Positions 53,668 through 63,001 of a stretch of DNA of 64,000 nucleotides are shown here, piece by piece. The stretch's first letter is position 1, and each line of letters starts with the position of its first letter. Origin of the DNA: an uncultured Actinomyces sp. (GTDB lineage Bacteria; Actinomycetota; Actinomycetes; Actinomycetales; Actinomycetaceae). Both the position numbers and the translations under genes were made by a program. The notes under the pieces were generated by a model. It saw nothing but the letters and a program-made list of their open reading frames with translations. It did not search any database and was not told the origin of the DNA. The stretch lies in the NCBI GenBank assembly GCA_938041695.1, contig CALISI010000031.1, positions 62,001 to 126,000 of the forward strand, given 5' to 3'.

Positions 53668-54612
53668 ATGACCATCTCGAAGGCACACGCCCTCATCGCA
53701 CTCGCAGCTGCCGCTGCACTCCCGCTCACCGCTTGCGAGGACCCGGCATCGACCAGCTCGTCAACGAGCGGATCGGGCACGTCAGCAACGAGCGCAGCCA
53801 CGACCTCGTATGACGTGTCGGCCATCCCGACTGTTGACGAGATCGCAGCCCTCGTTCCCGACGAGGTGAAGGCGCGCGGCACGCTGCGAAATGGTGCATC
53901 TGCCGACTATGCCCCCGCTGAATTCCTCGGTGACGACTCACAGACTCCGCAGGGATACGACGTCGACATCAACAAGGCGCTGGCCAAGGTCATGGGCCTC
54001 AGTGAGGGAACGACCAGCCACGCGGAGTTCCCGACGATCATCCCGGCACTGGGCACCAAGTTCGACGTCGGCATCTCGTCCTTCACGATTACCTCCGAGC
54101 GTGAGCAGCAGGTAAACCTGATTTCCTACGTGCAGGTGGGCTCCGCCTACGGCGTCGCTGCGGGCAACCCGAAGAACTTCGATCCGACCAACCCCTGTGG
54201 CAAGACGATCGGCGTGCAGACCGGTACCGCGCAGGAAGACTACGCGACCGAGCTGTCGGACAAGTGCGTGGCAGATGGCAAGGACAAGATCACGATCATG
54301 CCGCACGACCTACAGACCGATATCACCACGAAGGTCATCGGCGGCCAGTACGACGCCACTTTCGCTGACTCGACGGTCATCGGCTACACCGCAAATCTCT
54401 CGAGCGGCAAGATCGAGCAGGTCGGCGACGTCATCGAATCCGCACCGCAGGGCGTGGCCGTCGCCAAGAACGATGAGCAGCTGACCCAGGCCGTCCAGAA
54501 GGCCATGCAGTACCTGATGGACAACGGCTATCTCACGGACATCCTGACCACCTATGGCGCTCAGGACGCGGCCCTGACCACCGCCGAGCTGAACCCGGCG
54601 ACGAACGACTGA
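53668..54612 (+). CDS. Amino-acid ABC transporter substrate-binding lipoprotein (second copy)
   Basis: A 314-residue lipoprotein MTISKAHALIALAAAAALPL with lipobox LTAC (Cys about residue 23). It is a close paralog of the preceding gene, sharing GTKFDVGISSFTIT, PNLISY-type and MQYLMDNGYLTDIL blocks with scattered changes in the ligand cleft (for example NFDPTNPCGKTIGVQ against NFNPSDPCGTTIAVQ). ATG start chosen after the array; an upstream in-frame ATG lies within the array itself. The permease gene begins eight bases after its stop, so this copy is directly linked to the membrane components. Confidence 0.91.
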   Translation: MTISKAHALIALAAAAALPLTACEDPASTSSSTSGSGTSATSAATTSYDVSAIPTVDEIAALVPDEVKARGTLRNGASADYAPAEFLGDDSQTPQGYDVDINKALAKVMGLSEGTTSHAEFPTIIPALGTKFDVGISSFTITSEREQQVNLISYVQVGSAYGVAAGNPKNFDPTNPCGKTIGVQTGTAQEDYATELSDKCVADGKDKITIMPHDLQTDITTKVIGGQYDATFADSTVIGYTANLSSGKIEQVGDVIESAPQGVAVAKNDEQLTQAVQKAMQYLMDNGYLTDILTTYGAQDAALTTAELNPATND

Positions 54613-54619
54613 GGATCTC

Positions 54620-55582
54620 ATGGCAACCATCAAAGACGGCGTCGAGCTGATAGACGCGAAACCTGTTCCGCGCCCCGGGAGGTGGGCGAGCGCCATCGTC
54701 GCCGCGATTCTCGCAGCGATGGCCGCCCACGCACTCATCACGAACACGAACTTCCAGTGGCAGGTCGTTTTCCAGTGGCTGTTCTCGCGTTCGATCATGC
54801 AGGGCGTGCTCTTCACGATTATTCTGACGGTCCTCGCGATGGTGGTCGGCACCGCGCTGGCGATCACGATGGCAATGATGCGTCAGTCCGTGAACCCGGT
54901 CCTGCGCTGGGTTGCGATGGCCTACATCTGGTTCTTCCGTGGAACTCCTATCTACACGCAGCTGATTTTCTGGTCGCTGCTGCCCACGCTGTATCCGACG
55001 CTGTCTTTCGGGGTGCCGTTCCTCGGATCGTTGTGGGGTTGGGAGCTGAGCTTTGATACGGCCACCTATTTCACGCCGTTCTGGATGGCTTTCATCGGCC
55101 TGGGCTTGAACGAAGGTGCCTACCTGGCTGAGATCATGCGCGCCGGCCTGTTGAGCGTCTCGAAGGGCCAGTGGGAGGCTGCCACCGCTCTGGGCATGCC
55201 GCGCGGAACGATCTTCCGCCGCATCATCCTGCCGCAGGCGATGCGCGTGATTGTCCCGCCGATTGGCAATGAGACGATTTCGATGCTCAAGACGACCTCC
55301 CTGGTCTCGGCGATTCCCTTCACCCTTGAGCTCACGTTCATTGCGCGTCAGCGCGGCCAGGCGACTTTTGCGCCCGTACCTCTCTTGATTGCGGCAGCGA
55401 TCTGGTACCTCGTTATCACGAGCCTGCTGATGTGGATTCAGTCCTTCATTGAGAAGTACTACGGCAAGGGGTTCGAGCGCCGCGACAATGCTGGAACTGG
55501 CTCGCCCACCACCCCCGCGAAAGACGACGAGGATGATGAGGACAAGACCACCACGCTCAAGTTTTTGGATGTGACACCATGA
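54620..55582 (+). CDS. Amino-acid ABC transporter permease (HisM/GlnP type)
   Basis: A 320-residue membrane permease. After a cytoplasmic N-terminus come transmembrane segments such as ASAIVAAILAAMAAHALI, VLFTIILTVLAMVVGTALAI and PVPLLIAAAIWYLVITSLLM. The conserved EAA cytoplasmic loop is WEAATALGMPRGTIFRRIIL, which docks on the ATPase. The C-terminus is unusually acidic (TTPAKDDEDDEDKTTTL). It overlaps the ATPase gene by four bases. A single permease gene suggests a homodimer. Confidence 0.93.
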   Translation: MATIKDGVELIDAKPVPRPGRWASAIVAAILAAMAAHALITNTNFQWQVVFQWLFSRSIMQGVLFTIILTVLAMVVGTALAITMAMMRQSVNPVLRWVAMAYIWFFRGTPIYTQLIFWSLLPTLYPTLSFGVPFLGSLWGWELSFDTATYFTPFWMAFIGLGLNEGAYLAEIMRAGLLSVSKGQWEAATALGMPRGTIFRRIILPQAMRVIVPPIGNETISMLKTTSLVSAIPFTLELTFIARQRGQATFAPVPLLIAAAIWYLVITSLLMWIQSFIEKYYGKGFERRDNAGTGSPTTPAKDDEDDEDKTTTLKFLDVTP

Positions 55583-56352
55583 CGACCACGACACCCATGG
55601 TCTCCGTGCGCGGAGTCCACAAGTTCTTCGGTGACCTGCATGTCCTGCGGGGTATTGACCTGGATATCGCTCCGGGCGAGGTATGCGTGATCCTCGGCCC
55701 ATCTGGCTCCGGCAAGTCAACGCTCCTGCGTTGCCTGAACATGCTCGAGGACATCAGTGCTGGTCGCGTCTTTGTCGACGGGGAGTTGCTCGGCTACCGG
55801 GAGGACGACAATGGCGTGCTGCATGAGCGTCACGATAAGGAGATCGCTGCCCAGCGTTCCCGCATCGGCATGGTGTTCCAGCGCTTCAACCTGTTCCCGC
55901 ATATGACGGCTCTCGAAAACGTCATGGAGGCCCCGATCCAGGTCCTGAAGCGCTCGAAGAGCGAGGCACGCGAGCAGGCACTCGAGCTCCTCGATCGCGT
56001 GGGTCTGGCTGATCGTGCGGACCACTACCCCGCCGAGCTCTCGGGTGGCCAGCAGCAGCGCGTGGCCATCGCCCGTGCGCTGGCGATGGATCCGGAGATC
56101 ATGCTCTTTGACGAGCCGACCTCCGCGCTCGATCCCGAGCTTGTCGGCGAGGTCCTCCAGGTGATGCAGGATCTCGCGGCGTCCGGCATGACGATGGCTG
56201 TCGTTACCCACGAGATCGGTTTTGCCCGTGAGGTGGCAGATCAGGTGGTCTTCATGGACGGCGGCGTGATCGTTGAGGCCGGCGCTCCCGCCGAGGTCAT
56301 CGACAACCCGCAGTCGGAGCGCACCAAGGAGTTTTTCTCCAAGGTGCTCTGA
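55579..56352 (+). CDS. Amino-acid ABC transporter ATP-binding protein (GlnQ/HisP type)
   Basis: A 257-residue ATPase. Walker A is GPSGSGKSTLLRCLNML, the Q-loop is MVFQRFNLFPHMTALENVM, the signature is ELSGGQQQRVAIARALAM, Walker B is IMLFDEPTSALDPELV and the switch His is in AVVTHEIGF. It powers the adjacent permease. There is an insertion (LLGYREDDNGVLHERHDKEI) between the first strands, common in this subfamily. Translationally coupled to the permease (ATGA). Confidence 0.95.
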   Translation: MTTTTPMVSVRGVHKFFGDLHVLRGIDLDIAPGEVCVILGPSGSGKSTLLRCLNMLEDISAGRVFVDGELLGYREDDNGVLHERHDKEIAAQRSRIGMVFQRFNLFPHMTALENVMEAPIQVLKRSKSEAREQALELLDRVGLADRADHYPAELSGGQQQRVAIARALAMDPEIMLFDEPTSALDPELVGEVLQVMQDLAASGMTMAVVTHEIGFAREVADQVVFMDGGVIVEAGAPAEVIDNPQSERTKEFFSKVL

Positions 56353-56367
56353 TCATTATTCGACGAA

Positions 56368-56399
56368 GCCGGGGCTGGGTTCTCCCAGTCCCGGCCTTT
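56368..56399 (+). terminator. Terminator of the amino-acid transporter operon
   Basis: GCCGGGGCTGGG and CCCAGTCCCGGC pair (one G-U) around TTCT, 15 bases after the ATPase stop, followed by CTTTG. It separates this operon from the convergent ABC-F gene. Confidence 0.82.
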
Positions 56400-56444
56400 G
56401 TCGCAGTCGCGGTGCCTCGACCGTGGCGCGCAGATGTCGCGCCG

Positions 56445-58058
56445 TCAGGTCAAGGTGACGAGGTCGAGGTAGCCGTCGTCCCACAGATCCTCATCTGCGT
56501 CCGGAAGAAGCAGGACACGCTCAGGATTCAGGGCCGTGACCGCACCGGGATCGTGGGTGACGAGGATAACGGCCCCCTCATAGTCGCGCAGAGCGGCAAG
56601 GATCTCCTCGCGCGATGCTGGATCGAGGTTGTTGGTTGGCTCGTCAAGCAGCAGGACGTTGGCGCCCGAGACGACGAGGGTCGCCAGGGCGAGGCGTGTC
56701 TTCTCGCCGCCGGACAGGACGGAGACGGGCTTCTCAACGTCGTCGCCTTGGAAGAGGAACTGTCCGAGAATGTTGCGCACGTGGGTATCGTCGAGCGTGG
56801 GGGCGGCCTCGGCCATGTTCTCTCGAATCGTGCGGGTGTCGTCGAGGGTCTCGTGCTCCTGGGCGTAGTATCCGAGTTTGAGTCCGTGTCCGGGCACGAC
56901 GCGTCCCGAGTCCGGCTCCTCGATGCCGGAGAGAAGGCGCAGCAGCGTTGTTTTTCCTGCGCCATTCAGGCCGAGCACAACCACCTTGGAGCCGCGGTCG
57001 ATGGCGAGATCCACGCCGGTGAAAACTTCGAGCGAGCCGTACGACTTGGAGAGTCCTTCGGCGGTCAGGGGAACACGCCCGGAGGGAGCAGGATCTGGGA
57101 AACGCAGACGCGCCACCTTTTCCTGCGTGGCTTCCTGTCCGGCCTGGGCGAACAGCTCCTCAGCACGGCGCAGCATCTGCTGGGCGGCCACGGCCTTTGT
57201 GGCCTTGGCACGCATCTTTTCGCCCTGCGCCTTGAGATGCTCGGCCTTCTTCAGCGCATTGGCGCGCTCCTTACGCCGACGACGTTCGTCTTCCTCGCGC
57301 TGCTTAAGGTACGCCGCCCACCCGAGGTGGTAGATGTCGATCTGGGCGCGGTTTGCATCGAGGTAGAACACCTGGTTGACCGTGTCGCCGAGGAGCTTGA
57401 CGTCGTGGGAGATGATCATGACGCCGCCGGGGAACGTCTTAATCCAGTCACGCAGCCACACGATCGAGTCGTGATCGAGGTGATTCGTGGGCTCATCCAG
57501 GAGGAGTACATCCGCATCGGAGAAGAGCACGCGTGCCAGCTCGACGCGGCGACGCTGGCCGCCAGAGAGGGTATCGAGGGTCTGGTCGAGGACGCGGTCC
57601 TCGAGACCGAGGGAATGGGCGATCTGCGCCGCCTCGGCGTTGGCAGCCCACCCTCCGGAGTTCGTAAACTGCTGATCGAGCTTGACGTAGCGCTCCATGG
57701 CACGCTGCTGCCGCGCGCCCTCGGTCGTCGACATCTCGTGTTCGGCCTTGCGGATGCGCGCGATGATCGAGTCGATGCCGCGCACAGAGATGATGCGATC
57801 GCGGGCCTTCATCTGTGGGTCACCGACGTGAGTGTCCTGCGCGAGGTAGCCGATGGTGCCGTTGGAGGTGATGGTTCCGGTGTGCTCGGCGGCGCCGCCG
57901 CGATCAGCCTCGCCTGCGAGCAGTCGCATCGTCGTTGTTTTACCGGCGCCATTACGGCCGACGAGACCAATGCACATGCCTTTATCGACACGGAAACTTG
58001 CGTGGTTGACGAGCTCACGGGCACCGATACGCAATGAGAAATCCTGGACGTTAATCAC
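56445..58058 (-). CDS. ABC-F family ATP-binding protein
   Basis: A 537-residue soluble protein with two ATPase domains and no membrane part. First site: GLVGRNGAGKTTTMRLLAG and LSGGQRRRVELARVLFSDAD with LLLDEPTNHLD. Second site: VLGLNGAGKTTLLRLLSG and LSGGEKTRLALATLVVSGA with LLLDEPTNNLD. A charged inter-domain linker (KQREEDERRRRKERANALKK) fits ABC-F. These bind the ribosome E-site and rescue or regulate translation; some give antibiotic resistance. The GTG start is directly abutted by GGAGG, too close for normal use, while TACTCT ends six bases upstream, so a leaderless mRNA is possible. Confidence 0.92.
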   Translation of the reverse strand: MINVQDFSLRIGARELVNHASFRVDKGMCIGLVGRNGAGKTTTMRLLAGEADRGGAAEHTGTITSNGTIGYLAQDTHVGDPQMKARDRIISVRGIDSIIARIRKAEHEMSTTEGARQQRAMERYVKLDQQFTNSGGWAANAEAAQIAHSLGLEDRVLDQTLDTLSGGQRRRVELARVLFSDADVLLLDEPTNHLDHDSIVWLRDWIKTFPGGVMIISHDVKLLGDTVNQVFYLDANRAQIDIYHLGWAAYLKQREEDERRRRKERANALKKAEHLKAQGEKMRAKATKAVAAQQMLRRAEELFAQAGQEATQEKVARLRFPDPAPSGRVPLTAEGLSKSYGSLEVFTGVDLAIDRGSKVVVLGLNGAGKTTLLRLLSGIEEPDSGRVVPGHGLKLGYYAQEHETLDDTRTIRENMAEAAPTLDDTHVRNILGQFLFQGDDVEKPVSVLSGGEKTRLALATLVVSGANVLLLDEPTNNLDPASREEILAALRDYEGAVILVTHDPGAVTALNPERVLLLPDADEDLWDDGYLDLVTLT

Positions 58059-58202
58059 CCTCCAAGAGTAGAGGGACGGGTGCCTGTGGGCGAATCAACC
58101 CACGCCGTGCGCCCTCCCGATGCGCGCAACGGCACGGTCAGCAGGCACAATGGATGTTGGGTATCACCCTTTCTTTGAGTCAATCTACGAGGTTTTCACA
58201 CC

Positions 58203-58892
58203 ATGTCCGACAGCCCCATTCCGTCTGGATCGGCGCGCCCTACGCGCGCCCTTGACATCATCTCCGTCGCCTTCGTGGCACTGCTGCTCATCTCCAATAT
58301 CGCCGCGACCAAGGCGTTTATGCTCGGCACGTCCACGCACTATCTCATTTTTGACGGAGGTGCGGTCCTCTTCCCGCTGACGTACATCATCGGCGATGTG
58401 CTCTCGGAAGTGTACGGATTTGCACGCGCGCGGCGCGTCATCATCATGGGTTTTATCGCCTCGTTTCTCGCGTCCCTGACCTTCTTTATCGTCCAGTACC
58501 TGCCCCCCGCGCCCGATTACGAAAACCAGGAGGCGTTTGCTGCGGTTCTCGGCGTCGTGTGGCGCGCAGTCGTGGCATCTCTCGCCGGTTACCTGGCTGG
58601 CCAGCTCCTTAACTCCTACGTGCTCGTGTGGATCCGTCGTCGCTGGGGAACGAAGCACCTGTGGGCCCGACTCATCGGCTCGACGGTCGTCGGCGAGGCC
58701 GCGGATACCATTCTGTTCTGCACGATCCTGTTCTACGGTGAGATGACGCTGGGCAACTTCATCAACTACACGGTCACCGGGTACTTCTACAAGGTGCTCC
58801 TCGAGGTTATTCTCCTCCCCGTCACTTATCCGGTGATCGCCGCCATCCGTCGTACCGAAGGGCTGAAGAAGGACGAGGTCTTTGATCGATGA
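58203..58892 (+). CDS. Queuosine precursor transporter (YhhQ/QueT-type)
   Basis: A 229-residue membrane protein of the vitamin-uptake-like YhhQ family with about six transmembrane segments (DIISVAFVALLLISNIAATK, GAVLFPLTYIIGDVLSEVYG, VIIMGFIASFLASLTFFIV and others). GDVLSEVYG and WARLIGSTVVGEAADTILFC are family signatures. It imports queuine, preQ1 or preQ0. The tgt gene overlaps its stop by four bases, supporting a salvage role. No preQ1 riboswitch consensus is visible in the 144-base gap upstream. Confidence 0.92.
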   Translation: MSDSPIPSGSARPTRALDIISVAFVALLLISNIAATKAFMLGTSTHYLIFDGGAVLFPLTYIIGDVLSEVYGFARARRVIIMGFIASFLASLTFFIVQYLPPAPDYENQEAFAAVLGVVWRAVVASLAGYLAGQLLNSYVLVWIRRRWGTKHLWARLIGSTVVGEAADTILFCTILFYGEMTLGNFINYTVTGYFYKVLLEVILLPVTYPVIAAIRRTEGLKKDEVFDR

Positions 58893-60214
58893 AGGACAAC
58901 TGGCTCTCCTCCCCTGCTGCTGAGCAGCTCACGCCGTTCGAGGCCCCGGCCTCGTCGGGCGACCACTCCCCTGACCGCGGGTTCACGATCGGCACACGCC
59001 TGGACGCGCACGGGGGGCTGGGCCGCACCGGAGTCGTCCATACCGCACACGGTGATATTCGTACCCCGGCGTTTATCCCCGTCGGTACGAAGGCGAACGT
59101 TAAGGCACTGACCCCCGAGATGGTTCGAGGTCTGGGTGCCCAGGCAGTACTGGCGAATGCCTACCATCTCTACCTTCAGCCCGGATCCGACATCGTCGAC
59201 GAGGCCGGCGGTTTCGGCCAGTTCATGAACTGGCCGGGTCCGACGTACACCGATTCCGGCGGTTTTCAGGTGTTGTCGCTGGGCGCGGGCTTCAAAAAGG
59301 TGCTCTCACAGGAGTTTTCTGGGCAAGCCGACCCAACGGATCCCGCCGTCCAAATGCAGGCCATCAAGGCCTCGAACGCAGTCGTGGACGACGACGGCGT
59401 GATCTTCTCCAGCCACATCGACGGGTCGAAGCACCGTTTCAATCCCGAGGTATCGATGGGGATCCAGCATCAGCTCGGCAGCGACATTATGTTTGCGTTC
59501 GACGAGCTCACGAGCCTTCTTCACCCGCGCTCCTACCAGGAAGAATCACTCAAGCGAACGCACGCGTGGGCGGCACGCTGCCTCGCGGAGCACAAGCGCC
59601 TCACCGAGGAACGCTCCCACAAGCCGTATCAGCAGCTGTGGGGCGTTATTCAGGGCGCCCAGTGGGAGGACCTGCGCCGTCTGGCCGCTCGCACGATGGC
59701 CGATATGGACGTCGATGGTCAGCACTTCGACGGCTTTGGCGTAGGAGGAGCCCTCGAGAAGGAAAACCTCGGCACGATTGTGTCGTGGGTGTGCGAAGAG
59801 CTCGGCGAAGATCGACCTCGCCATCTTCTGGGTATCTCCGAACCGGAGGATCTTTTTGCGGGTGTCGCGGCGGGCGCGGATACCTTCGATTGCGTGAATC
59901 CGTCACGCGTCGCTCGTAACGCTGCGATCTACACCCCCGACGGTCGTTTCAACATCACGAACGCACGTTTCAAGCGTGACTTCTCACCCCTCGTCGATAG
60001 CTGTGGGTGCTACACGTGCACTCACTACACGCGCGCATACATCCATCACCTCTTCAAGGCGAAGGAAATCCTGTCAGCGACGCTGGCCACCATACACAAC
60101 GAGTGGTTCACACTGCGCCTCGTGGATGGTATTCGCGCCTCCATTGAGGACGGTTGTTTCGATGAGTTCCGTTCAGACATGCTCGGCCGCTACGAAGCCG
60201 GTCGACGCCGCTAA
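58889..60214 (+). CDS. tgt: Queuine/preQ1 tRNA-ribosyltransferase
   Basis: Exchanges G34 for a 7-deazaguanine base in tRNAs with GUN anticodons. The 441-residue TIM barrel has VGTKANVKALTPEMVRGLGA, catalytic TDSGGFQVLSLG, AFDELTS, VGGALEKENLG and the zinc site CGCYTCTHYTRAYIHHL. It has an N-terminal extension of about 35 residues. No queuosine biosynthesis genes (queC, queD, queE, queF) are here, so the partner transporter is the likely base supply. Confidence 0.95.
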   Translation: MKDNWLSSPAAEQLTPFEAPASSGDHSPDRGFTIGTRLDAHGGLGRTGVVHTAHGDIRTPAFIPVGTKANVKALTPEMVRGLGAQAVLANAYHLYLQPGSDIVDEAGGFGQFMNWPGPTYTDSGGFQVLSLGAGFKKVLSQEFSGQADPTDPAVQMQAIKASNAVVDDDGVIFSSHIDGSKHRFNPEVSMGIQHQLGSDIMFAFDELTSLLHPRSYQEESLKRTHAWAARCLAEHKRLTEERSHKPYQQLWGVIQGAQWEDLRRLAARTMADMDVDGQHFDGFGVGGALEKENLGTIVSWVCEELGEDRPRHLLGISEPEDLFAGVAAGADTFDCVNPSRVARNAAIYTPDGRFNITNARFKRDFSPLVDSCGCYTCTHYTRAYIHHLFKAKEILSATLATIHNEWFTLRLVDGIRASIEDGCFDEFRSDMLGRYEAGRRR

Positions 60215-60229
60215 CTCCCGGGAGCATTC

Positions 60230-61126
60230 ATGAGCTTTAACGACAGTATCCGCTTGGATCCATCCCGTGTCGGCACGTCGGGTGCGGGACGCAAGATTGC
60301 AGGGGCCGGCGGCGGGTCGATTCTCGGTGTCCTCCTCATCCTCGGTTTTTCCTATTTCACGGGGATTGATCTCACGAGCCTTCTATCGTCGTCACCGCAG
60401 ACCTCCTCCTCGTCCTCCTCTTCGGTGGACGTGTCGTCGTGCCAGACGGGAAAGGACGCAAACGAGCGCGTCGAGTGCCGAATGGTTGCGACCGCGCAGT
60501 CGCTTGACGCAGTGTGGAAGACTCAGCTGGCTGATCAGGGGACGGGCGTAACCTACGAGCTTCCCGACTTCCAGATCTTCACGGATTCCATGTCGACGGC
60601 ATGCGGGAACGCGACGAGTGCCGTGGGGCCGTTCTATTGCCCCGGTGATTCGACCGTTTATCTGGATCTCGGTTTCTTCAACGACATGGTCTCTCAGTAC
60701 GGCGCCTCCGATTCGGTGCTTGCTCAGGAGTACGTCGTTGCCCACGAGTGGGGCCACCACATCCAGAATCTCCAAGGTGTGTTCCGCGCTCACGACACTC
60801 GTGAGACGGGCGCTCAGGGTGCTGGCGTACGCTCGGAGCTTCAGGCGGACTGCTATGCGGGCGTGTGGATGCACTGGGCGTCGAATACGCCCGATCCGTC
60901 GACGGGTACACCCTATCTGAAGACGCCGACCACCGATCAGGTTCGGGGTGCCCTGCAGACCGCGCAGGCGATCGGCGATGACCGCCTCCAAACCAAGTAC
61001 CAGGGCACGTCCAATCCCGAGAGCTGGACGCACGGTAGCGCCGACCAGCGCGCGACGTGGCTGCAGCGCGGCCTCGACTCCGGTGACATCTCCACGTGCG
61101 ATACATGGTCCGCGTCGCAGGTGTGA
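60230..61126 (+). CDS. Neutral zinc metallopeptidase, YpfJ family, membrane-anchored
   Basis: A 298-residue protein with one N-terminal transmembrane segment (GGGSILGVLLILGFSYFTGI, about residues 27-47), a Ser-rich linker (SSSPQTSSSSSSSVDVSS) and an extracytoplasmic peptidase domain. The zinc motif is VAHEWGHHIQNLQG (HExxH) and the third ligand is in RSELQADCYAGVWMH (Glu in ELQAD). It belongs to the widespread YpfJ/Tldc-type family of unknown substrate. It starts 15 bases after tgt and may be in the same transcript. Confidence 0.9.
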   Translation: MSFNDSIRLDPSRVGTSGAGRKIAGAGGGSILGVLLILGFSYFTGIDLTSLLSSSPQTSSSSSSSVDVSSCQTGKDANERVECRMVATAQSLDAVWKTQLADQGTGVTYELPDFQIFTDSMSTACGNATSAVGPFYCPGDSTVYLDLGFFNDMVSQYGASDSVLAQEYVVAHEWGHHIQNLQGVFRAHDTRETGAQGAGVRSELQADCYAGVWMHWASNTPDPSTGTPYLKTPTTDQVRGALQTAQAIGDDRLQTKYQGTSNPESWTHGSADQRATWLQRGLDSGDISTCDTWSASQV

Positions 61127-61177
61127 GGCATTCTGCGGATCGGTACAATTGAATTCGCCGATTCCCAGGAGGAAGTC

Positions 61178-62863
61178 ATGACACGCAGCATCGTCGAGCA
61201 AGCCCACGACATGTACGACGCGGTCCCCTACGAAGTTCCCGTGCCCGACGGGTCACTGTACAGTCTCCTGGATAATGCGGCGCGCCTGTACCCCGACCGC
61301 ATCGCGCTGGATTACTTTGGCGCAACGACCACGTATGCTCAGGTGCGCGAGCAGGTGCTCAAGGCCGCGCAAGTCTTGCACGAGGCCGGGGTTCGCTCCG
61401 GCGACACAGTGGCCATCGCGCTTCCCAACTGTCCGCAGGCATTCATTGCTTTCTACGCGTGCATGCGTATCGGAGCTGTCGCTGCACAGCACAATCCGTT
61501 GGCGCCAGCCTCGGAGATTGCGGGGCAGCTGGCACGCCACGGCGGCACGGTTGCAATCGTGTGGGAAAAGTGTGTGGACGCTTACCCGCTCGATGTTCTC
61601 GACACGGTGTTTACGGTCGATATTTCGTGCGGCATGCCGATGTCTCAGCGTCTGCTTCTTCGTCTGCCCGTCGCCCGCGCACGGCAGACGCGCAATCAGT
61701 TGCGTGGTTCCGTCCCCGCCCAGACGCGCTCCTGGGACCGTGCCACGGCCTCGTCCGCGCCGATTGATTCAAGCCACCCGCTACCAACCGGCGATGACTG
61801 CGCGGTCATCCTGCACACCTCGGGCACGAACGGTATCCCGAAGTCGGCACCCCTCACCCACCGCAATATCGGTGTCAACGTCAACCAGTGCATGTTCTGG
61901 GTGTGGAAGCTGCACGAGGGCGCCGAAACGTTCTTCTCTCTCCTCCCCTACTTCCATGCCTTTGGTCTGACGTTCTTCCTGTGCGCCTCGGTGCGTAAGG
62001 CTGCCACCCAGGTGCTGCTACCGAAGTTCGATGCGCAGATGGCACTCGACGCGCACAAGCGACGCCCCATCACGTTCTTTGTGGGCGTGCCGCCGATGTT
62101 CGAGCGCATCCTGCGTCAGGCTCACAAGACAAATACCGACCTCACCTCCATCCGATACGCGGTAGCCGGAGCTATGCCTCTATCAACCACGCTTGCAGAT
62201 GACTGGGAGAAAACCACGGGTGGCATGATCGTCGAAGGCTATGGCCTTTCGGAAACCGCACCGGTGCTGACGGGCGCTCCCCTCTCGGACAAGCGCCGCC
62301 ACGGCGTCCTTGGCGTACCGTTCCCGTCGACGCAGCTACGCCTTGTCTCTCTCGAAAACGATACAGTCGACGTCGAGGACGGGCAGCCCGGCGAGATCAT
62401 CGTGCGTGGCCCGCAGGTGTTCGACGGATACCTGGACGCACCCGAGGAGAGTGCGCGCGTCTTCACCTCCGAGGGGTGGTTCAAAACCGGTGACATCGGG
62501 GTCAACAGCGACGGCTTCATCTCGATGGCTGACCGTAAAAAGGAACTGATTCTATCGGGAGGGTTCAACGTCTACCCCTCCCAGGTCGAGGCAGCGATCC
62601 GATCCCATCCGGCGGTGTCCGACGTCGCCGTTGTCGGGTTTCCCGTGAACGATGCGACCGAAGAGGTCGCCGCGGCGATCATTATGGAAGACGGGAGTGC
62701 ACCCCTGACTCTTGAGGAAGTGCGCGCCTGGGCGGAAAAGACCATCGCCCACTACGCTCTCCCCCGCCAGCTGGTCGTCATCGCCGAACTGCCACGCAAC
62801 CAGATGGGTAAGATCGTGCGCCGCAAGGTCGCGCAGCTCGTGCGAGAGACTCTCGGCCGTTAG
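61178..62863 (+). CDS. AMP-forming acyl-CoA ligase (long-chain fatty acid type)
   Basis: A 561-residue ANL-superfamily enzyme that activates a carboxylic acid to its CoA thioester. Motifs in order: P-loop ILHTSGTNGIPKSAPLTHRN (about 207-226), VEGYGLSETAPVLTG (A5), WFKTGDIGVNSDGFISMADR (A7/A8), GGFNVYPSQVEAAI and the catalytic Lys region LPRNQMGKIVRRKVAQL. AGGAGGAAGTC precedes the ATG. The stretch around residues 140-205 is less conserved. A fatty acid is the likely substrate by family; not proven. Confidence 0.9.
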   Translation: MTRSIVEQAHDMYDAVPYEVPVPDGSLYSLLDNAARLYPDRIALDYFGATTTYAQVREQVLKAAQVLHEAGVRSGDTVAIALPNCPQAFIAFYACMRIGAVAAQHNPLAPASEIAGQLARHGGTVAIVWEKCVDAYPLDVLDTVFTVDISCGMPMSQRLLLRLPVARARQTRNQLRGSVPAQTRSWDRATASSAPIDSSHPLPTGDDCAVILHTSGTNGIPKSAPLTHRNIGVNVNQCMFWVWKLHEGAETFFSLLPYFHAFGLTFFLCASVRKAATQVLLPKFDAQMALDAHKRRPITFFVGVPPMFERILRQAHKTNTDLTSIRYAVAGAMPLSTTLADDWEKTTGGMIVEGYGLSETAPVLTGAPLSDKRRHGVLGVPFPSTQLRLVSLENDTVDVEDGQPGEIIVRGPQVFDGYLDAPEESARVFTSEGWFKTGDIGVNSDGFISMADRKKELILSGGFNVYPSQVEAAIRSHPAVSDVAVVGFPVNDATEEVAAAIIMEDGSAPLTLEEVRAWAEKTIAHYALPRQLVVIAELPRNQMGKIVRRKVAQLVRETLGR

Positions 62864-62954
62864 CACCCCGCTACAACCGTGCACAACAGCGGTCAAGTAC
62901 GAGTCTCCTGAGAGTCACCATACCGCCACTTCAGGCTCCACCATCACAACGAGT

Positions 62955-62986
62955 AATCCCCCGGGAACCTATGGTCCCGGGGGATT
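62955..62986. terminator. Bidirectional terminator between the acyl-CoA ligase and suf genes
   Basis: AATCCCCCGGG and CCCGGGGGATT form an 11-bp perfect stem, with a short ACC/GGT extension in the loop. It lies between convergent genes. Confidence 0.8.
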
Positions 62987-63001
62987 CACCTCGCGTGGCG
63001 T

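Noticed and set aside
56412..58037. Rightward open frame of 541 codons opposite the ABC-F gene
   Set aside because: It is the antisense image of the ABC-F coding sequence. The ABC-F motifs on the leftward strand are decisive.
58059..58202. preQ1 riboswitch upstream of the queuosine precursor transporter
   Set aside because: I looked for the short preQ1 aptamer pattern (a C-rich loop followed by an A-rich tail) and did not find it in this gap.
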